Origin: Rhizophagus sp. LPA8_4_AMF
Taxonomy: Eukaryota > Glomeromycota > Glomeromycetes > Glomerales > Glomeraceae
Direction: 5' to 3'
Assembly: GCA_021464525.1 (NCBI GenBank)
Contig: JADRCO010000062.1
Location: forward strand, 1 to 60,023
DNA length: 60,023 nt
Shown: piece after piece, positions 50,042 through 60,023 of the stretch
How the letters are laid out: each line of letters starts with the position of its first letter
Numbering within the stretch: position 1 is the first letter of the stretch
Made by a program: the position numbers and the translations under genes
The notes under the pieces: generated by a model
What the model saw: the letters and a program-made list of their open reading frames with translations, nothing else
Databases searched by the model: none
What the model was told of the DNA's origin: nothing

Positions 50042-50400
50042 GCTTGTCACGGTAGGGTGTGCTCTGTGGGTTTACCGACTAGTGGTAAGTTAGTCGGTCT
50101 ATCCTTGGCCATCTGCTGGGACAGGTATATGTATTATTTTATTTTCAAGAAGGAAAGGAAAACCAGCACTTTTGAGGCCTCGTTTGTACCAGTAACGGTT
50201 ATGGAAATAGCAAGCTTACACACCGATCTATGAGTCAACACGTCATACCATCTAGCAACACAGCAATATTATTTTATCTCAGGTGGTCTTGTCCACAGAG
50301 AGGGTCTTTAGTAGTTATGGGCTAAGCGTTGTGTTTAGTTCCTGGCGAAGTAAGGGGGCCCCGCATGTGATAGATGTGCACGTAACTATCTGTGACAAGC
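50042..50400 (+). ncRNA. Candidate structured non-coding RNA
   Basis: This block is markedly richer in G and C than the surrounding DNA and contains nested complementary segments. An outer stem pairs GCTTGTCAC (50042-50050) with GTGACAAGC (50392-50400). A second long-range stem pairs CTCTGTGG (50062-50069) with CCACAGAG (50293-50300). A hairpin pairs ACCGACTA (50074-50081) with TAGTCGGT (50091-50098) around a 9-base loop. TGCTGG (50114-50119) pairs with CCAGCA (50163-50168), and GATAG (50369-50373) with CTATC (50386-50390). T-runs follow directly (from 50406), as in RNA polymerase III terminators, and TATATAATA lies about 15 bases upstream. The ends-paired, P1-P2-P3-like order resembles RNase P/MRP RNA, but I do not find their conserved core motifs. 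A MITE with diverged arms is the alternative. The identity is unknown. Confidence 0.5.
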
Positions 50401-50786
50401 TGCCCTTTTTCCCCCTTTTTCTTAAAAAAAACCATACTTTGCACTGCTGTTTATCGGCTTAGTGCTTTGCGTTTTTTATTTTGCTGTGTTGTTGCTTTTG
50501 TGTTGCTCATTGTTCATTTTATTGATTTTATCTTTCTCTCTTTATATTATAGCTTTACTCAATTTTTTGGCAAGTGGCAACGATGAGAAGTAGTTGCCAT
50601 AACCCAAAAATTTTATAAGTTAAATAAATGATATGTATTATCCATCACTCATGTATTATTTTTATTTACTCCTGTACTACTTAATGTTTTAACCTAATTG
50701 ACAACCTTCAAATATAAGAATTTTTTTTTTAAAAAGAAAATTACTATCGTTAGTTAACAAATGTATATAGCAGTTTATTTGTGACG

Positions 50787-52738
50787 TTAATGTATTTTTT
50801 TTAATTTTGCAATAAAGAAACCAATAGTATCATAACCGCTTTTAATACCAGGATCAAACCTTTGAACCATGAACCTTTGAGTTTCATTTAATCCGGTACC
50901 TTCAAGACCTGGATCACCAAGTTTTATTTCAGGTTCGATGAGAGATAAATCAGGAAAATTTTTTAAAGCCCAAGAAATAACTTGTTCATTTTCTGCCGGA
51001 TTAAACTAAATGTAGAAATATCACTCGTTAATAATCTTTTTTTTATTATTATAGTAGTTAAGGTTTTTAAATACATAACTGTACAAGTTGAATATACAAG
51101 AACTCCATTAGGTTTTAATAATTTATAGGCAGAAGTGAATAGTTTCTTTTGATAATCCGGTATATTAATAGATATATCTGATAATTTTACATTAATTGAA
51201 AAATTTGGGCGTTGACCTTTTCAAAAAAAAAAAATAATAATAATAAAAGTTATTCATTATTTTTATTAAAAAAAAAAAAGAAAGTTATTCATTATTTTTA
51301 TTAAAGTTAAGTCTGATCTTACCAAGATTACTACAGGGAGGATCTAATAATATACGATCAAAAAATTCCTTTGGAAATCCTTTAATTTGATCACCGCAAT
51401 TCAAATCTTTAAGATTAAAATTAACTACCTCATTGTCTGATAATATAGCTTTTGTAGCATCTAATACGAAAGATTTTACCAATCGTTTTACACCACATCT
51501 AACAGCATTTTGATTAATTTTATCAACTTTTTTTTTAGATCTATCGGTTGCAATTATCATCCCATCACTAGATTTAACTGAATTACGTGATGAATTTCGT
51601 AATAAAAGAGAAGCGATATGAGTTGTTTTACCACCCGGAGAAGCACACATATCTATAATATTGTCACCCGGTTGAGGATTTAATAAATGACCAACTAAAA
51701 TACTTGGTTTATTTTGAAGAAATATAAGAGATGAAAGATGCGATGATAATGAAGTTGATATTGATGGAGTCCTATATAATGGTTGAGTCATTAATACACC
51801 TATTCCTGATAATTCTGATGGATTTGATGAAAATATTTCATGTCTACTCTATATACAAAAGAAAGCTTTTAAGTAAGTTGAAATGTATTTATAATTTATT
51901 AGATTTATATAATTAATAAATTAATAATTTTACCATAAGCACTTTTCCATTACCGACGAACAATTTCCCTCCAGTGTAATTTTTTAAATAACCTCTACGA
52001 CAATTCCCATCAACATCTACCATAACAGCAACATTTTCTCCTACTTCAACTGAACGTAATTAAATTTAAATAAGATCTCTTACAAAAAAGAAAATAACAA
52101 TTAATTAGGATTTGTTACAACATACCTGGACGAGCAGCTAATACACCCGGCTATATATTTTGGTAATTTAAAGTAATTTAGGATAAGGGAAATAATGAGA
52201 GAGAAAAAATAAATAAAAAATAAATTTGTATATATAAATATATGAAATGTTTTTTTCATACATTTTTTTAGTTATTTAAATATCATTACCGCAAATATAT
52301 CAGCACCACGAAGAATTGAAGTTCCGGTATATTTATCCACTATAATTTCTTTATTACATGGTATAATATCATTAAAGGGACCATAAATTGGTATATATAA
52401 TACATCTGGTAAAATTTCATGTTTTACAATTTTAATATCATCCCATTCTTTTCTTTTACATTGCTAAATTAAAGAATTAGAGGTAAATAAAGGATATTTT
52501 ATTAATAAAAGATATTAAATTTTACATTACTTACCTCATTTATAATTTCTTGTAATATATTTGAAATATTATCTCTATCATTTTCATTTTGTGATAATAT
52601 ACGAATATAAGTCATACATGGCGGTATAGATAATGAGGAACAAATTTCTTCCCATTGATTTATTGTATAATAATTTAAAAAATATTCGTTAATCTCTTTT
52701 GAAAAATTTATTGGAATCAAAGTATTGCGTTTTAACAT
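50787..52738 (-). CDS. NSUN6: NSUN6-like tRNA m5C methyltransferase
   Basis: Exons 52738-52535, 52463-52290, 52150-52126, 52049-51934, 51848-51323, 51216-51080 and 51005-50787 give 466 residues, the length of human NSUN6. An N-terminal part is followed by a PUA domain (GTSILRGADIFA, GVLAARP, VDGNCRRGYLKN, KLFVGNGKVLM), then the Rossmann methyltransferase: VGHLLNPQPGDNIIDMCASP with GGKTTHIA, ILLDPPCSNLGQRPNFS (PC motif) and VLVYSTCTFNPAENEQVISW (TC motif). The two cysteines are the catalytic pair of RNA m5C enzymes. In animals NSUN6 methylates C72 at the 3' end of the acceptor stem of certain tRNAs. Yeasts lack it. Exon 3 is only 25 bases. Confidence 0.92.
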
Positions 52739-53902
52739 AATTGAATTGATACTCTTAAAAAAGTAATTAAATTTCGGTGAATTAATTCTTTTATCAAAAA
52801 AAGCAAGTTTTTTTTTTATTAAAAATGAATCTTAATTATGAAAAGAAGTTTATTTCCCACTCAGTATATCGAAAATCTAGAATCAAAAGTGTAATAACCA
52901 AATTGGGTAATAATGATTCATTTTAGAATTATCCATACAATTAACTACGGAAATTATGAAATTATTTAATAATTAAACATATTCAATGTAAATATGTAAA
53001 TTCAATTCTTCTATTACTCATAAGAAGAGGTATGTTTCATCATTCATTAATAGAATGAAATCAGAATGAACAAAAATGGAAACAAGGTGCGCATTGTACG
53101 TAATTCATATTCCGACCTTTAAATATTATACGGAGGATAATAGTTTTTTGACAAGTAAAACTTCATATTAAAATTTAATATAAAGAATGATCAACTTCAC
53201 GTTTACTGTTTAGTCATCCCATAAGTTGAAGAATCCTTTGATAAACTCTAATACTAAAGAATATATTTCTTTTTTAGTACTCGATGGAGATCTGATTATT
53301 GTAAGTGTTGGTCTTTTTTCTTTTATGATTCTCACTCCTACACAGTCTCCTTGATTAAAGACTCATATAGCTGGAGTTTATTGATTCCAATAATTATGAA
53401 ATAAAATTTTCCTTACCAATGAGTCCACAATTTAATGATTTTCAAATTGATTCCTCCCGGGCGATTATTAAATTTTATATCCGGTTTGTAAAAAAATTGA
53501 ATTTCATTTCCATAATTGAAAGAAAATCTATTCTTTTTAATATGAAATTATTAGAATTGACAATTAATTCTTTGGTAATGTAAAAGTAGATCAATAATAT
53601 CATTGTAGATCAAACAAAATAAGTGATTTTTTTTTTCGTACTAATTAATTTTTTTCAAAGAAAATAATTAAAATAATATTATTTTGTTATTTTCTTTAAG
53701 AATAAGAAATAAATATACATTAAAATAGTAAAAAAAAAACATTGTTATCATTTTTAAGAATTTTATTGAACAAATCATATTCAAGATAATAATTCTATGG
53801 TGAATTTGTATAAAAATAGATCATTTTTATTTTTTTTTCTTTCTCTAAAATTCGAAATAAATCCTAATTTTTTACTTTTATAAAAAAAAAATAAGAATAA
53901 AA
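52739..53902. other. Intergenic, AT-rich, nothing recognised
   Basis: 1164 bases between the NSUN6 start and the next gene. No ORF, RNA gene or clear repeat is supported. It contains both divergent promoters. Confidence 0.4.
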
Positions 53903-54653
53903 ATGTCATTGCAAATTCAATTAATTTTAATACTAACATTCTTTATAACATATGGTAAACATAAATAATTATACATTATTATCCTTTTATTTATTCTTCT
54001 TCTCTTCACTTTTATAATATTAAATATTTTTGTTTTAAATAGGATTAACATATACAATCGAAAAGCGTGAAATTAACAATCGGGAAGAAATTCCGGGCCA
54101 GACACTTCAATCTCTACTTGGTCCAGCATTAGTCATATGCTTTTTAACATTTGATATGTTTGTATTATTCTCTTGTGCTCTATTATCAAAGTTAACTAAA
54201 GATGGAATCGATGTAAATTATGTCTTTTATAATTTAAATGAAAATATTCAAAATACTCAAAATGCTAGAGCATCAACTTCAACAAATTATGTACTTGATC
54301 GTGAGGATGAACAAACAACCGTCGCAATTCAATTACCAATTACAAACACCATCAAATCAATAAATCAAATAAATCAAACGCCAGATGAGTTCAATTCAAT
54401 CATAACAATTCATAACCAAAACGAATTATCACACGCTAGATCAATCAGAACAATTCAAGTTCCAACAATGTCGTATACCAACTCAACCAGATTGAATCAA
54501 AATCAAACTTCAAATAACAATTCAACTGGGCCAGCTCAAACTCGGATGTTATATAATAACTCAACTCAAGAATCATTATTACGCGCAAATATAACAAAAA
54601 TGAATCCAAAAATGAAACCAGCTCAATTACCAGCGTTTTATTCTTACATATGA
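53903..54653 (+). CDS. Orphan signal-peptide, single-pass membrane protein
   Basis: Two exons, 53903-53954 and 54043-54653, give 220 residues. MSLQIQLILILTFFITYG is a clear signal peptide or signal anchor, followed by TIEKREINNREE, which contains a Lys-Arg pair (residues 25-26) like a Kex2-type cleavage site. A second hydrophobic segment, ALVICFLTFDMFVLFSCALL (about 46-65), is probably a membrane span. The rest is hydrophilic, rich in Asn, Gln, Thr and Ser, with several N-x-S/T sequons (NQT, NST, NIT). It ends AQLPAFYSYI. I recognise no family; lineage-specific surface or secretory proteins often look like this. The exon join preserves the signal sequence and the frame, which supports a real gene. 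Codon use is AT-rich like its surroundings. Confidence 0.6.
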
Positions 54654-57600
54654 TACATGTAATTAATCAATCTTGTGCGCGGATCCCGTATGGCTTACAG
54701 TACTCTTAAATAGCTACGGTTTCCGTTTTTTTTTTTTAATTCTATTGTTCATTATTGGTTTTCTTGAAGAAAATAATAATGTTAAAATATAGTTTTTATT
54801 TCGGTGGGAATGTAGGTTACGATCGAACAAATCTTTTAATGTATACCGGTTGTTATCATTTATATCTGAAAAAAAAAACCAGAAATTCCATTAGCAGGCT
54901 GACGCGCTGGTGTTATATTACTGTACAATAGTTATAAATTAATCAAAAGTAAATAATTCCATCTTGTTTTTATATATTAATATAGTTGAAGGATAATATA
55001 ATAGCATTAATCTGAATCAACTCAATTTAAAAAAGTATTGCTTGCCAAAATTATTTTTATAAAAAGTAATTTTGTCAATAAATTTCATTTTTTTAACATT
55101 TTTATATAAATGAATATATTTTTTAATGTATTTTAATTCAAAGAATTTAGGTCTCTAAATATATAATTTCATTAATTAAACAAAATAATTTCGTCACTTG
55201 TAAAATTTGCCTAATTTTGATTATAAAAATCATCTATAATAAATTTTGGTTATTTCTTTATTTTTAAAATTCTTTAAATATTACAGATACCATACTTCAG
55301 TAAAATGTTTATCTATATATATAGGTAGAATCTCTGAATAAAAAAGTTTATATAGTAATTCTTATACATATATTTTTAAATTTTTTCAAGAAGTTTTATT
55401 ATTTTATTATACTGTTATACAAATTCCTTTTTAAACAATTATTACATATAATAATTTTCATTGTATTTTTAATATATCATAAAAAAAATTACTTGTTATA
55501 CATTTACTTAATAATAAAAAGATTTATTGTACAATCCATTAATAACAAAGAAAAGATTATTATTAATCTAAATTTAACATTACTATTATATATATCATAC
55601 ACTGATTATATTAATTTATATATTATTAAAATTTAAAGTTAAAATTATTTCTTTTTTGTAATTAACTGAAAACACCATCAGAAATTATAATAATATTTGT
55701 AAACATTTATAAAATTTTAAAGATTTAGAAATTAAAAAAACTGAATTATTACTATAAAAATATGATATAAATTAGATGATAATTAATAATATCTTATTAT
55801 TAATGGTAAAATATAATTATTAATGTTAAAAATAATAGTATTGTAATTGCTGAAAAAATTATAAATAATGAGAATAATGATTAAAAATTTTATTATATAC
55901 AGTATATTATTAATTAAACTTAAAATTTTATAGTATATTTTTAAATAAATATAAATTTTTATTATATATTTTTATGTTTATTTTTACTAATTTTATATAT
56001 TTTTCTAAATTAAATTTATTATATAAATATTTTATATTTAAGTAATATTCTGTATAAGTTTATATTACTTATCATTTAATAGAAATTATATGATCTCAAA
56101 TATTTTTTTATTAAATTATATAATATATTTATTAAATAATTTATAGTATAATAATTTTTTTTTAAATAAAGACAAAATTTAAACATTACATATAAAGGTA
56201 ATTATAATATTGCAAATACAGTTAACTTTTTATTATACATGTACTATTTTTGGAACTATATATATAATTTTTATAATAATGCATTTAGAAAGGTTATCAT
56301 TTATAAAAGTAAATAATTATAGTTTAGGTTTAAACTAGAAGATGCATTTAGAAAGAGTATATATGATAGATGCATTTATAGAGAGTTAATTGTATCAAAT
56401 CTAAGGCATATTCAGATTTTATAATAAATTAATTTTATATATTCTATTTGTATTTTTTTCATTCTGCTTTTTTATAAAATAAAAAAGCATGTTATATTAT
56501 AAATTATATTAAATAATCAATATATTTATAGTATATAGCTAATTAATAAAATATATAAATTATTTATATGATTTTTAGTTACTCAAATTTATTTTGAAAA
56601 AAAAAAATATATTATTAAAATAATTTGTAAAATTATCAATGTAATATTTTATTTTTTATTTAATAAAATTATTGATTTTTAAAAGGTGAACTAATTAATT
56701 ATAGAAATAAAAAATAAAAATTTAATTAGGTTAGATTAATTTGTTCATTTTTGAGGTTAGGTATAAACAATGATAAATACTTAGAGCTATTAATAACCCT
56801 TACCTAAATAAGAATTTTCCGGGTTCTCTCTCGTGATCTTAATTAATAACGTATTGGACATCGCATCGCTTTATATTACTTGTTGACAACATGACCTCTC
56901 TGAGATGCATTCGGAATTGGCGTAGCGTTTGATTAAAAAGAATTTGGAATCTAAATGCATGGACTTTATGCCGTTCAACAAACAATAAACTAAGAAACAA
57001 AATTTTTAAACATACTGTACGTTATCTATGTGATCATTGCAGTACAAAAAACCCGAATTAAAAAGTGATCTTTGTAAAATCAAACGTGAATTGATTTTTC
57101 TTTATAATTCGTACAAAAAAAAGTAAATAAGTAAATAAAAACATGTGAATATGATAAAGTCTACTTTTCTAAACATATCAATTGTTTACATGCAAGACGG
57201 ATACTTTAGTCCGGGTGAGTTTTGTGTTTCTATTCATATTATACGTAATGTTTATATATAATTTCTGAGCAATGGTCTGAGAGTTCCGAAAAACGTTTTC
57301 TATTTTTTTTTTTTAAAAAAAAATGGGGGTTTTTTTTAAAAATAACAAAAAGTTAATATTACAGTTCATACATACAAATCATACATGAAAAAAAGCGGTT
57401 CGGGGTTTTTCAGCCAAAGTTGTAATGTTGTACGAAATTTCTCTGCTTTTATTTTTACCGTTATAAGTTCATCAGTTCATCATTAACTAAATTGATTATT
57501 TACAAAACGCGAAATCCATGTTAAATGCTAATTTAAAAGGTTAAAACGGTTTTCATTTTTGAATAAATATGATAAATATGGATAATCAATGAATATAAAT

Positions 57601-57852
57601 TCGGAATTTTTTTTTTTGTGGTCTACATAAGGGAAAATAAAAATCATGAAAAGAAAAGAATGAAAAATAAAAATCATTGATAAAAAACCATAAAATTGAA
57701 AACAAAAATCATTGACGAAAAAGTAAATTACAAAAAGAATATGGCGTAAAAATGTAAAACCACGTGTACCGATTATTGAATTAATATATAATGAACACTT
57801 TGAAAGAGATTGTTCTCATTTTCCTTCGGTTTATTGAGCAAAGATAGTAAAG
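54654..57852. other. Long AT-rich gap without supported genes
   Basis: 3.2 kb, extremely A/T-rich between 55000 and 56700. GATGCATTTAGAAAG-type phrases repeat near 56280, 56340 and 56370. A somewhat GC-richer stretch at about 56810-56970 has no recognisable gene. AAAATAAAAATCAT phrases repeat at about 57633, 57664 and 57699 upstream of the HMG gene. Confidence 0.5.
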
Positions 57853-58875
57853 ATGGAAAATAAAATTGATATATCCAAAGACTATATTGTGGAAGAGATT
57901 CAATTTGAAAACCCTTTAAAAAATGAACTTTTTTTATATTATTTGACACACAATAATGTGCCTTGTGATTTCAATAAACTTTATAATGATACCTCGTACT
58001 TGCAAGCCTTGTATGATGATTACTTTGACCATTTAATTCTTGAGCTCTACAGACCAGAATTTCCGCCAATCATAAACGTGGAGGAATATGTCACCGAAAA
58101 TGAAAGAAATAAAAAAATCAAAGACACGAGTAAATTGAGCAAAGGGAATGGTTTTATGGTATACCGAAAAAATCTCAATAAACATCAGGAAACATTAGGA
58201 GTACGTATTAATATGCAGCAACTTTCTCTCTTAGCAGGGTCATTATGGAAAAGTGAACCAGATAATGTAAAAGATTACTATAAAGAACTTTCAGAAGAGA
58301 TAAAAAAATTACATAATATTCGAGTAGAGAACTACATAAAAAATAATCGTAAACGTTCATCCTCAGATGATAATGGAAAGATAAGCCATAAAAAAATTAA
58401 GGATATGACTACAAAGAATGGAGGAAATGCCTTTATTATTTTTAGGAAACAACTTAATGAATATTTAAGATCATTAGGATATAACTTCAGTATGCAGGAG
58501 CACTCAAAGATTGCTAGTATTGTTTGGAATAGACAACCAAAAGAAGTGAAAAGCCATTTTAAAGAACTTTCGAATCAATTTAAGAAAACACTTAATGATC
58601 AATTAAAGCAAATGTTTTGTAAATCAGGCAATAATAATAATGGATCGATCATTGATTACGACCCTTTGAGTTATATAAAACCAGACAATGATAATAATGG
58701 ACCGATCAGCCCCTTGAGTCATATAAAATCAGACAATGATAATAATGGATCGATCATTGATTACGACTCATCGAGTTATATAAAACAAGACAATAATAAT
58801 AATGAACCGATCATTGATTACGACTTCTTGAGTTATATAAAATCAGACAATGATGCGTCAGGATGGGATAATTAA
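57853..58875 (+). CDS. MATA-HMG-like protein with two HMG boxes
   Basis: An intronless ORF of 340 residues. The N-terminus (1-90) ends in FRPEFPPI-type text (ELYRPEFPPIINVEEYV), which commonly precedes the box in mycorrhizal MATA-HMG proteins. HMG box 1 is about 97-156 (GFMVYRKNLNKHQETLG, LAGSLWKSEPDNVKDYYKEL). HMG box 2 is about 188-248 (AFIIFRKQLNEYLRSLG, IASIVWNRQPKEVKSHFKEL). Both keep the FxxxRK, LW/VW and Y/F-F/Y-KEL positions, so they probably arose by internal duplication. A basic NNRKRSSSDD stretch lies between them. The C-terminus is a repeat array (listed separately). HMG boxes bind and bend DNA; MATA-HMG proteins act in fungal mating-type control, and the family is amplified in Rhizophagus, where single boxes are usual. 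The target and role here are unknown. Confidence 0.85.
   Translation: MENKIDISKDYIVEEIQFENPLKNELFLYYLTHNNVPCDFNKLYNDTSYLQALYDDYFDHLILELYRPEFPPIINVEEYVTENERNKKIKDTSKLSKGNGFMVYRKNLNKHQETLGVRINMQQLSLLAGSLWKSEPDNVKDYYKELSEEIKKLHNIRVENYIKNNRKRSSSDDNGKISHKKIKDMTTKNGGNAFIIFRKQLNEYLRSLGYNFSMQEHSKIASIVWNRQPKEVKSHFKELSNQFKKTLNDQLKQMFCKSGNNNNGSIIDYDPLSYIKPDNDNNGPISPLSHIKSDNDNNGSIIDYDSSSYIKQDNNNNEPIIDYDFLSYIKSDNDASGWDN
58630..58854 (+). repeat. 60-bp tandem repeat, four copies, in the HMG gene
   Basis: Four in-frame units of the form NNGSIIDYDxxSYIKxDND (20 residues, 60 bp). The second unit is 12 bases shorter and lacks the IDYD portion, and the third and fourth differ in the number of AAT codons. Length changes are multiples of three, so the frame is kept. 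Confidence 0.85.
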
Positions 58876-60023
58876 AACAATATGTTGATAAAATTGAGCT
58901 AGACAAAATTGTCAGCGTTACCCACAAATCTCCAATTATTACCTGAAATCGGATATGGGACTAGAATCAATCGAAGAGAATCAATGATAATTTTTTAATA
59001 TTTATTTACATATTTACATTGTATTTTTTCATTTTTGATTTCTTGTTATATATATATTAATTTATAATATTTTGGTGTTTACATTGTATCAAGATTTTTT
59101 TTTTGTTCAACCTTTCCGTCCAACAAACACAAATAAATGTATTTTTTTTAAATATTATGTACTGAAATAATTAAATTGAACAAATGAAAGATCGCTATAT
59201 AAATATTTCAAAGATTTGAATGAACTAAATTTTGTCCTTTAAGATCTTTGTTAATAAGTATTAAGTCAAAATACATTGGAATTAGTATATAAAATAAAAT
59301 ATTAGCATACGTGATCAAGTTTGTAAATTTTTTATTTGTATGATTACTTTAAACCAACTTTTATCAAATTAATATACAAACGGTGAAATTTTAACATATG
59401 TGATATCATAAACTAAAGAATTCCTCCTAATTAGAGTAATATTTTTGCTTATTCCATTTTTTTTTTTAAGCATAATTAATGTTATCTGTTAACTGAAAAT
59501 AAAAACTTTAAATTTTGACATGTTACAAAATATAAAACAGAATAATTTGATATATTATTCTTATTATTCCGCATATAAATTAGTAATGCCTGCCTATTGC
59601 CAAAAATTTCAGTTTTGTCACCAACTAGTTTCAGTTTTGTCATTGATTAAACTATATAATAATAATCTTTAATTTTAATTTTAATTATATAAAAATTATA
59701 AAATATATAAAATTATAATATTATTTATAATAATTTTATAAATTCTTTTTAAAAAAGTATTATATTTTAATAAAATTTGTATATAATAAATTCGTTTATC
59801 ACAGTTTCCGTTAAAAAGAAAGTATTATTTGAAACTTCCATCTGCTGATCCATAATTTGATGGAGATGTTAGACGTTCAACTGTTATTGATATGACGTCA
59901 TAAATTAGAAAATTCTAGAAACAGGATAATCGTAAAACTCGTGGGTCTTTTGTGTTCAACCACACTTATATGGTGCCGGAACTCTATACTCAAAAATAAA
60001 ATTGTACTGCTAAAAAATTTTAT
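58876..60023. other. AT-rich end of window
   Basis: No gene is supported. A perfect TGACGTCA palindrome lies at 59893-59900, and the sequence becomes less AT-rich after 59810, which may be the promoter of a gene beyond the window. Confidence 0.4.

Noticed and set aside
49943..50233. 96-codon plus-strand ORF
   Set aside because: It overlaps the RNA candidate, has no family resemblance and starts in low-complexity sequence; the base-pairing explains the composition better.
50042..50400. Firm assignment as RNase P, RNase MRP, SRP, U3 or telomerase RNA
   Set aside because: The conserved core motifs of these RNAs that I can recall were not found; only the stem order is reminiscent of RNase P/MRP.
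1..60023. tRNA or rRNA genes, CRISPR arrays, bacterial operons
   Set aside because: None seen on either strand; gene structure is eukaryotic throughout.

Overview
The window looks like nuclear DNA of an arbuscular mycorrhizal fungus close to Rhizophagus (Glomeromycotina). The base composition is very AT-rich. Genes are split by short introns of about 50-110 bases, nearly all GT-AG. Typical fungal single-copy housekeeping genes alternate with AT-rich, transposon-littered gaps, and one gene encodes a MATA-HMG-type protein of the sort known to be expanded in these fungi. The species assignment is inferred from gene content and from recognised repeat-protein families; no database was consulted.

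Layout. Bases 1-12180 are a transposon graveyard: several short inverted-repeat (MITE-like) elements, two decayed repeat-protein genes on the minus strand, a TTAA-flanked element with internal 66-bp repeats, and a large broken head-to-head two-gene element (tnp2-like transposase on the minus strand, 4477-7617; partner gene on the plus strand, 8147-9915). Bases 12183-42362 are a dense housekeeping block: an R3HCC1/R3HCC1L-like RNA-binding protein (+), SPO7 (-), exportin CRM1 (-), topoisomerase TOP3 (-), VMP1 (+), IWR1 (-), UTP25 (+), mitochondrial TFB1M (-) and the CCR4-NOT scaffold NOT1 (+). Bases 42363-45803 are AT-rich with nested mobile elements. Bases 45804-52738 hold the t-SNARE TLG2 (-), a shortened CPSF30/YTH1 (+), ribosomal protein RPS29 (-), an unidentified block that folds like a structured RNA (about 50042-50400) and the m5C methyltransferase NSUN6 (-). 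After that come one orphan gene for a secreted or membrane protein (53903-54653, +), 3 kb of AT-rich DNA, and a gene for a protein with two HMG boxes (57853-58875, +).

How the genes relate. Fungal chromosomes are not organised in operons, and these genes do not form one pathway. Shared themes are RNA production and processing (NOT1, YTH1, UTP25, IWR1, RPS29, NSUN6, TFB1M), nuclear export and envelope biology (CRM1, SPO7), and membrane traffic (VMP1, TLG2). Several are divergent pairs with very short shared promoters: IWR1/UTP25 (133 bp), TFB1M/NOT1 (190 bp) and TOP3/VMP1 (360 bp). Exon coordinates were worked out by hand from reading frames and splice sites, and reading frame is kept across every junction reported unless stated otherwise.

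The strongest candidate for something undescribed is the structured RNA block at 50042-50400. Other points of interest are the tandem-HMG protein, the CPSF30 homologue lacking its first zinc finger, and the nested mobile elements at 43.5-44.4 kb.
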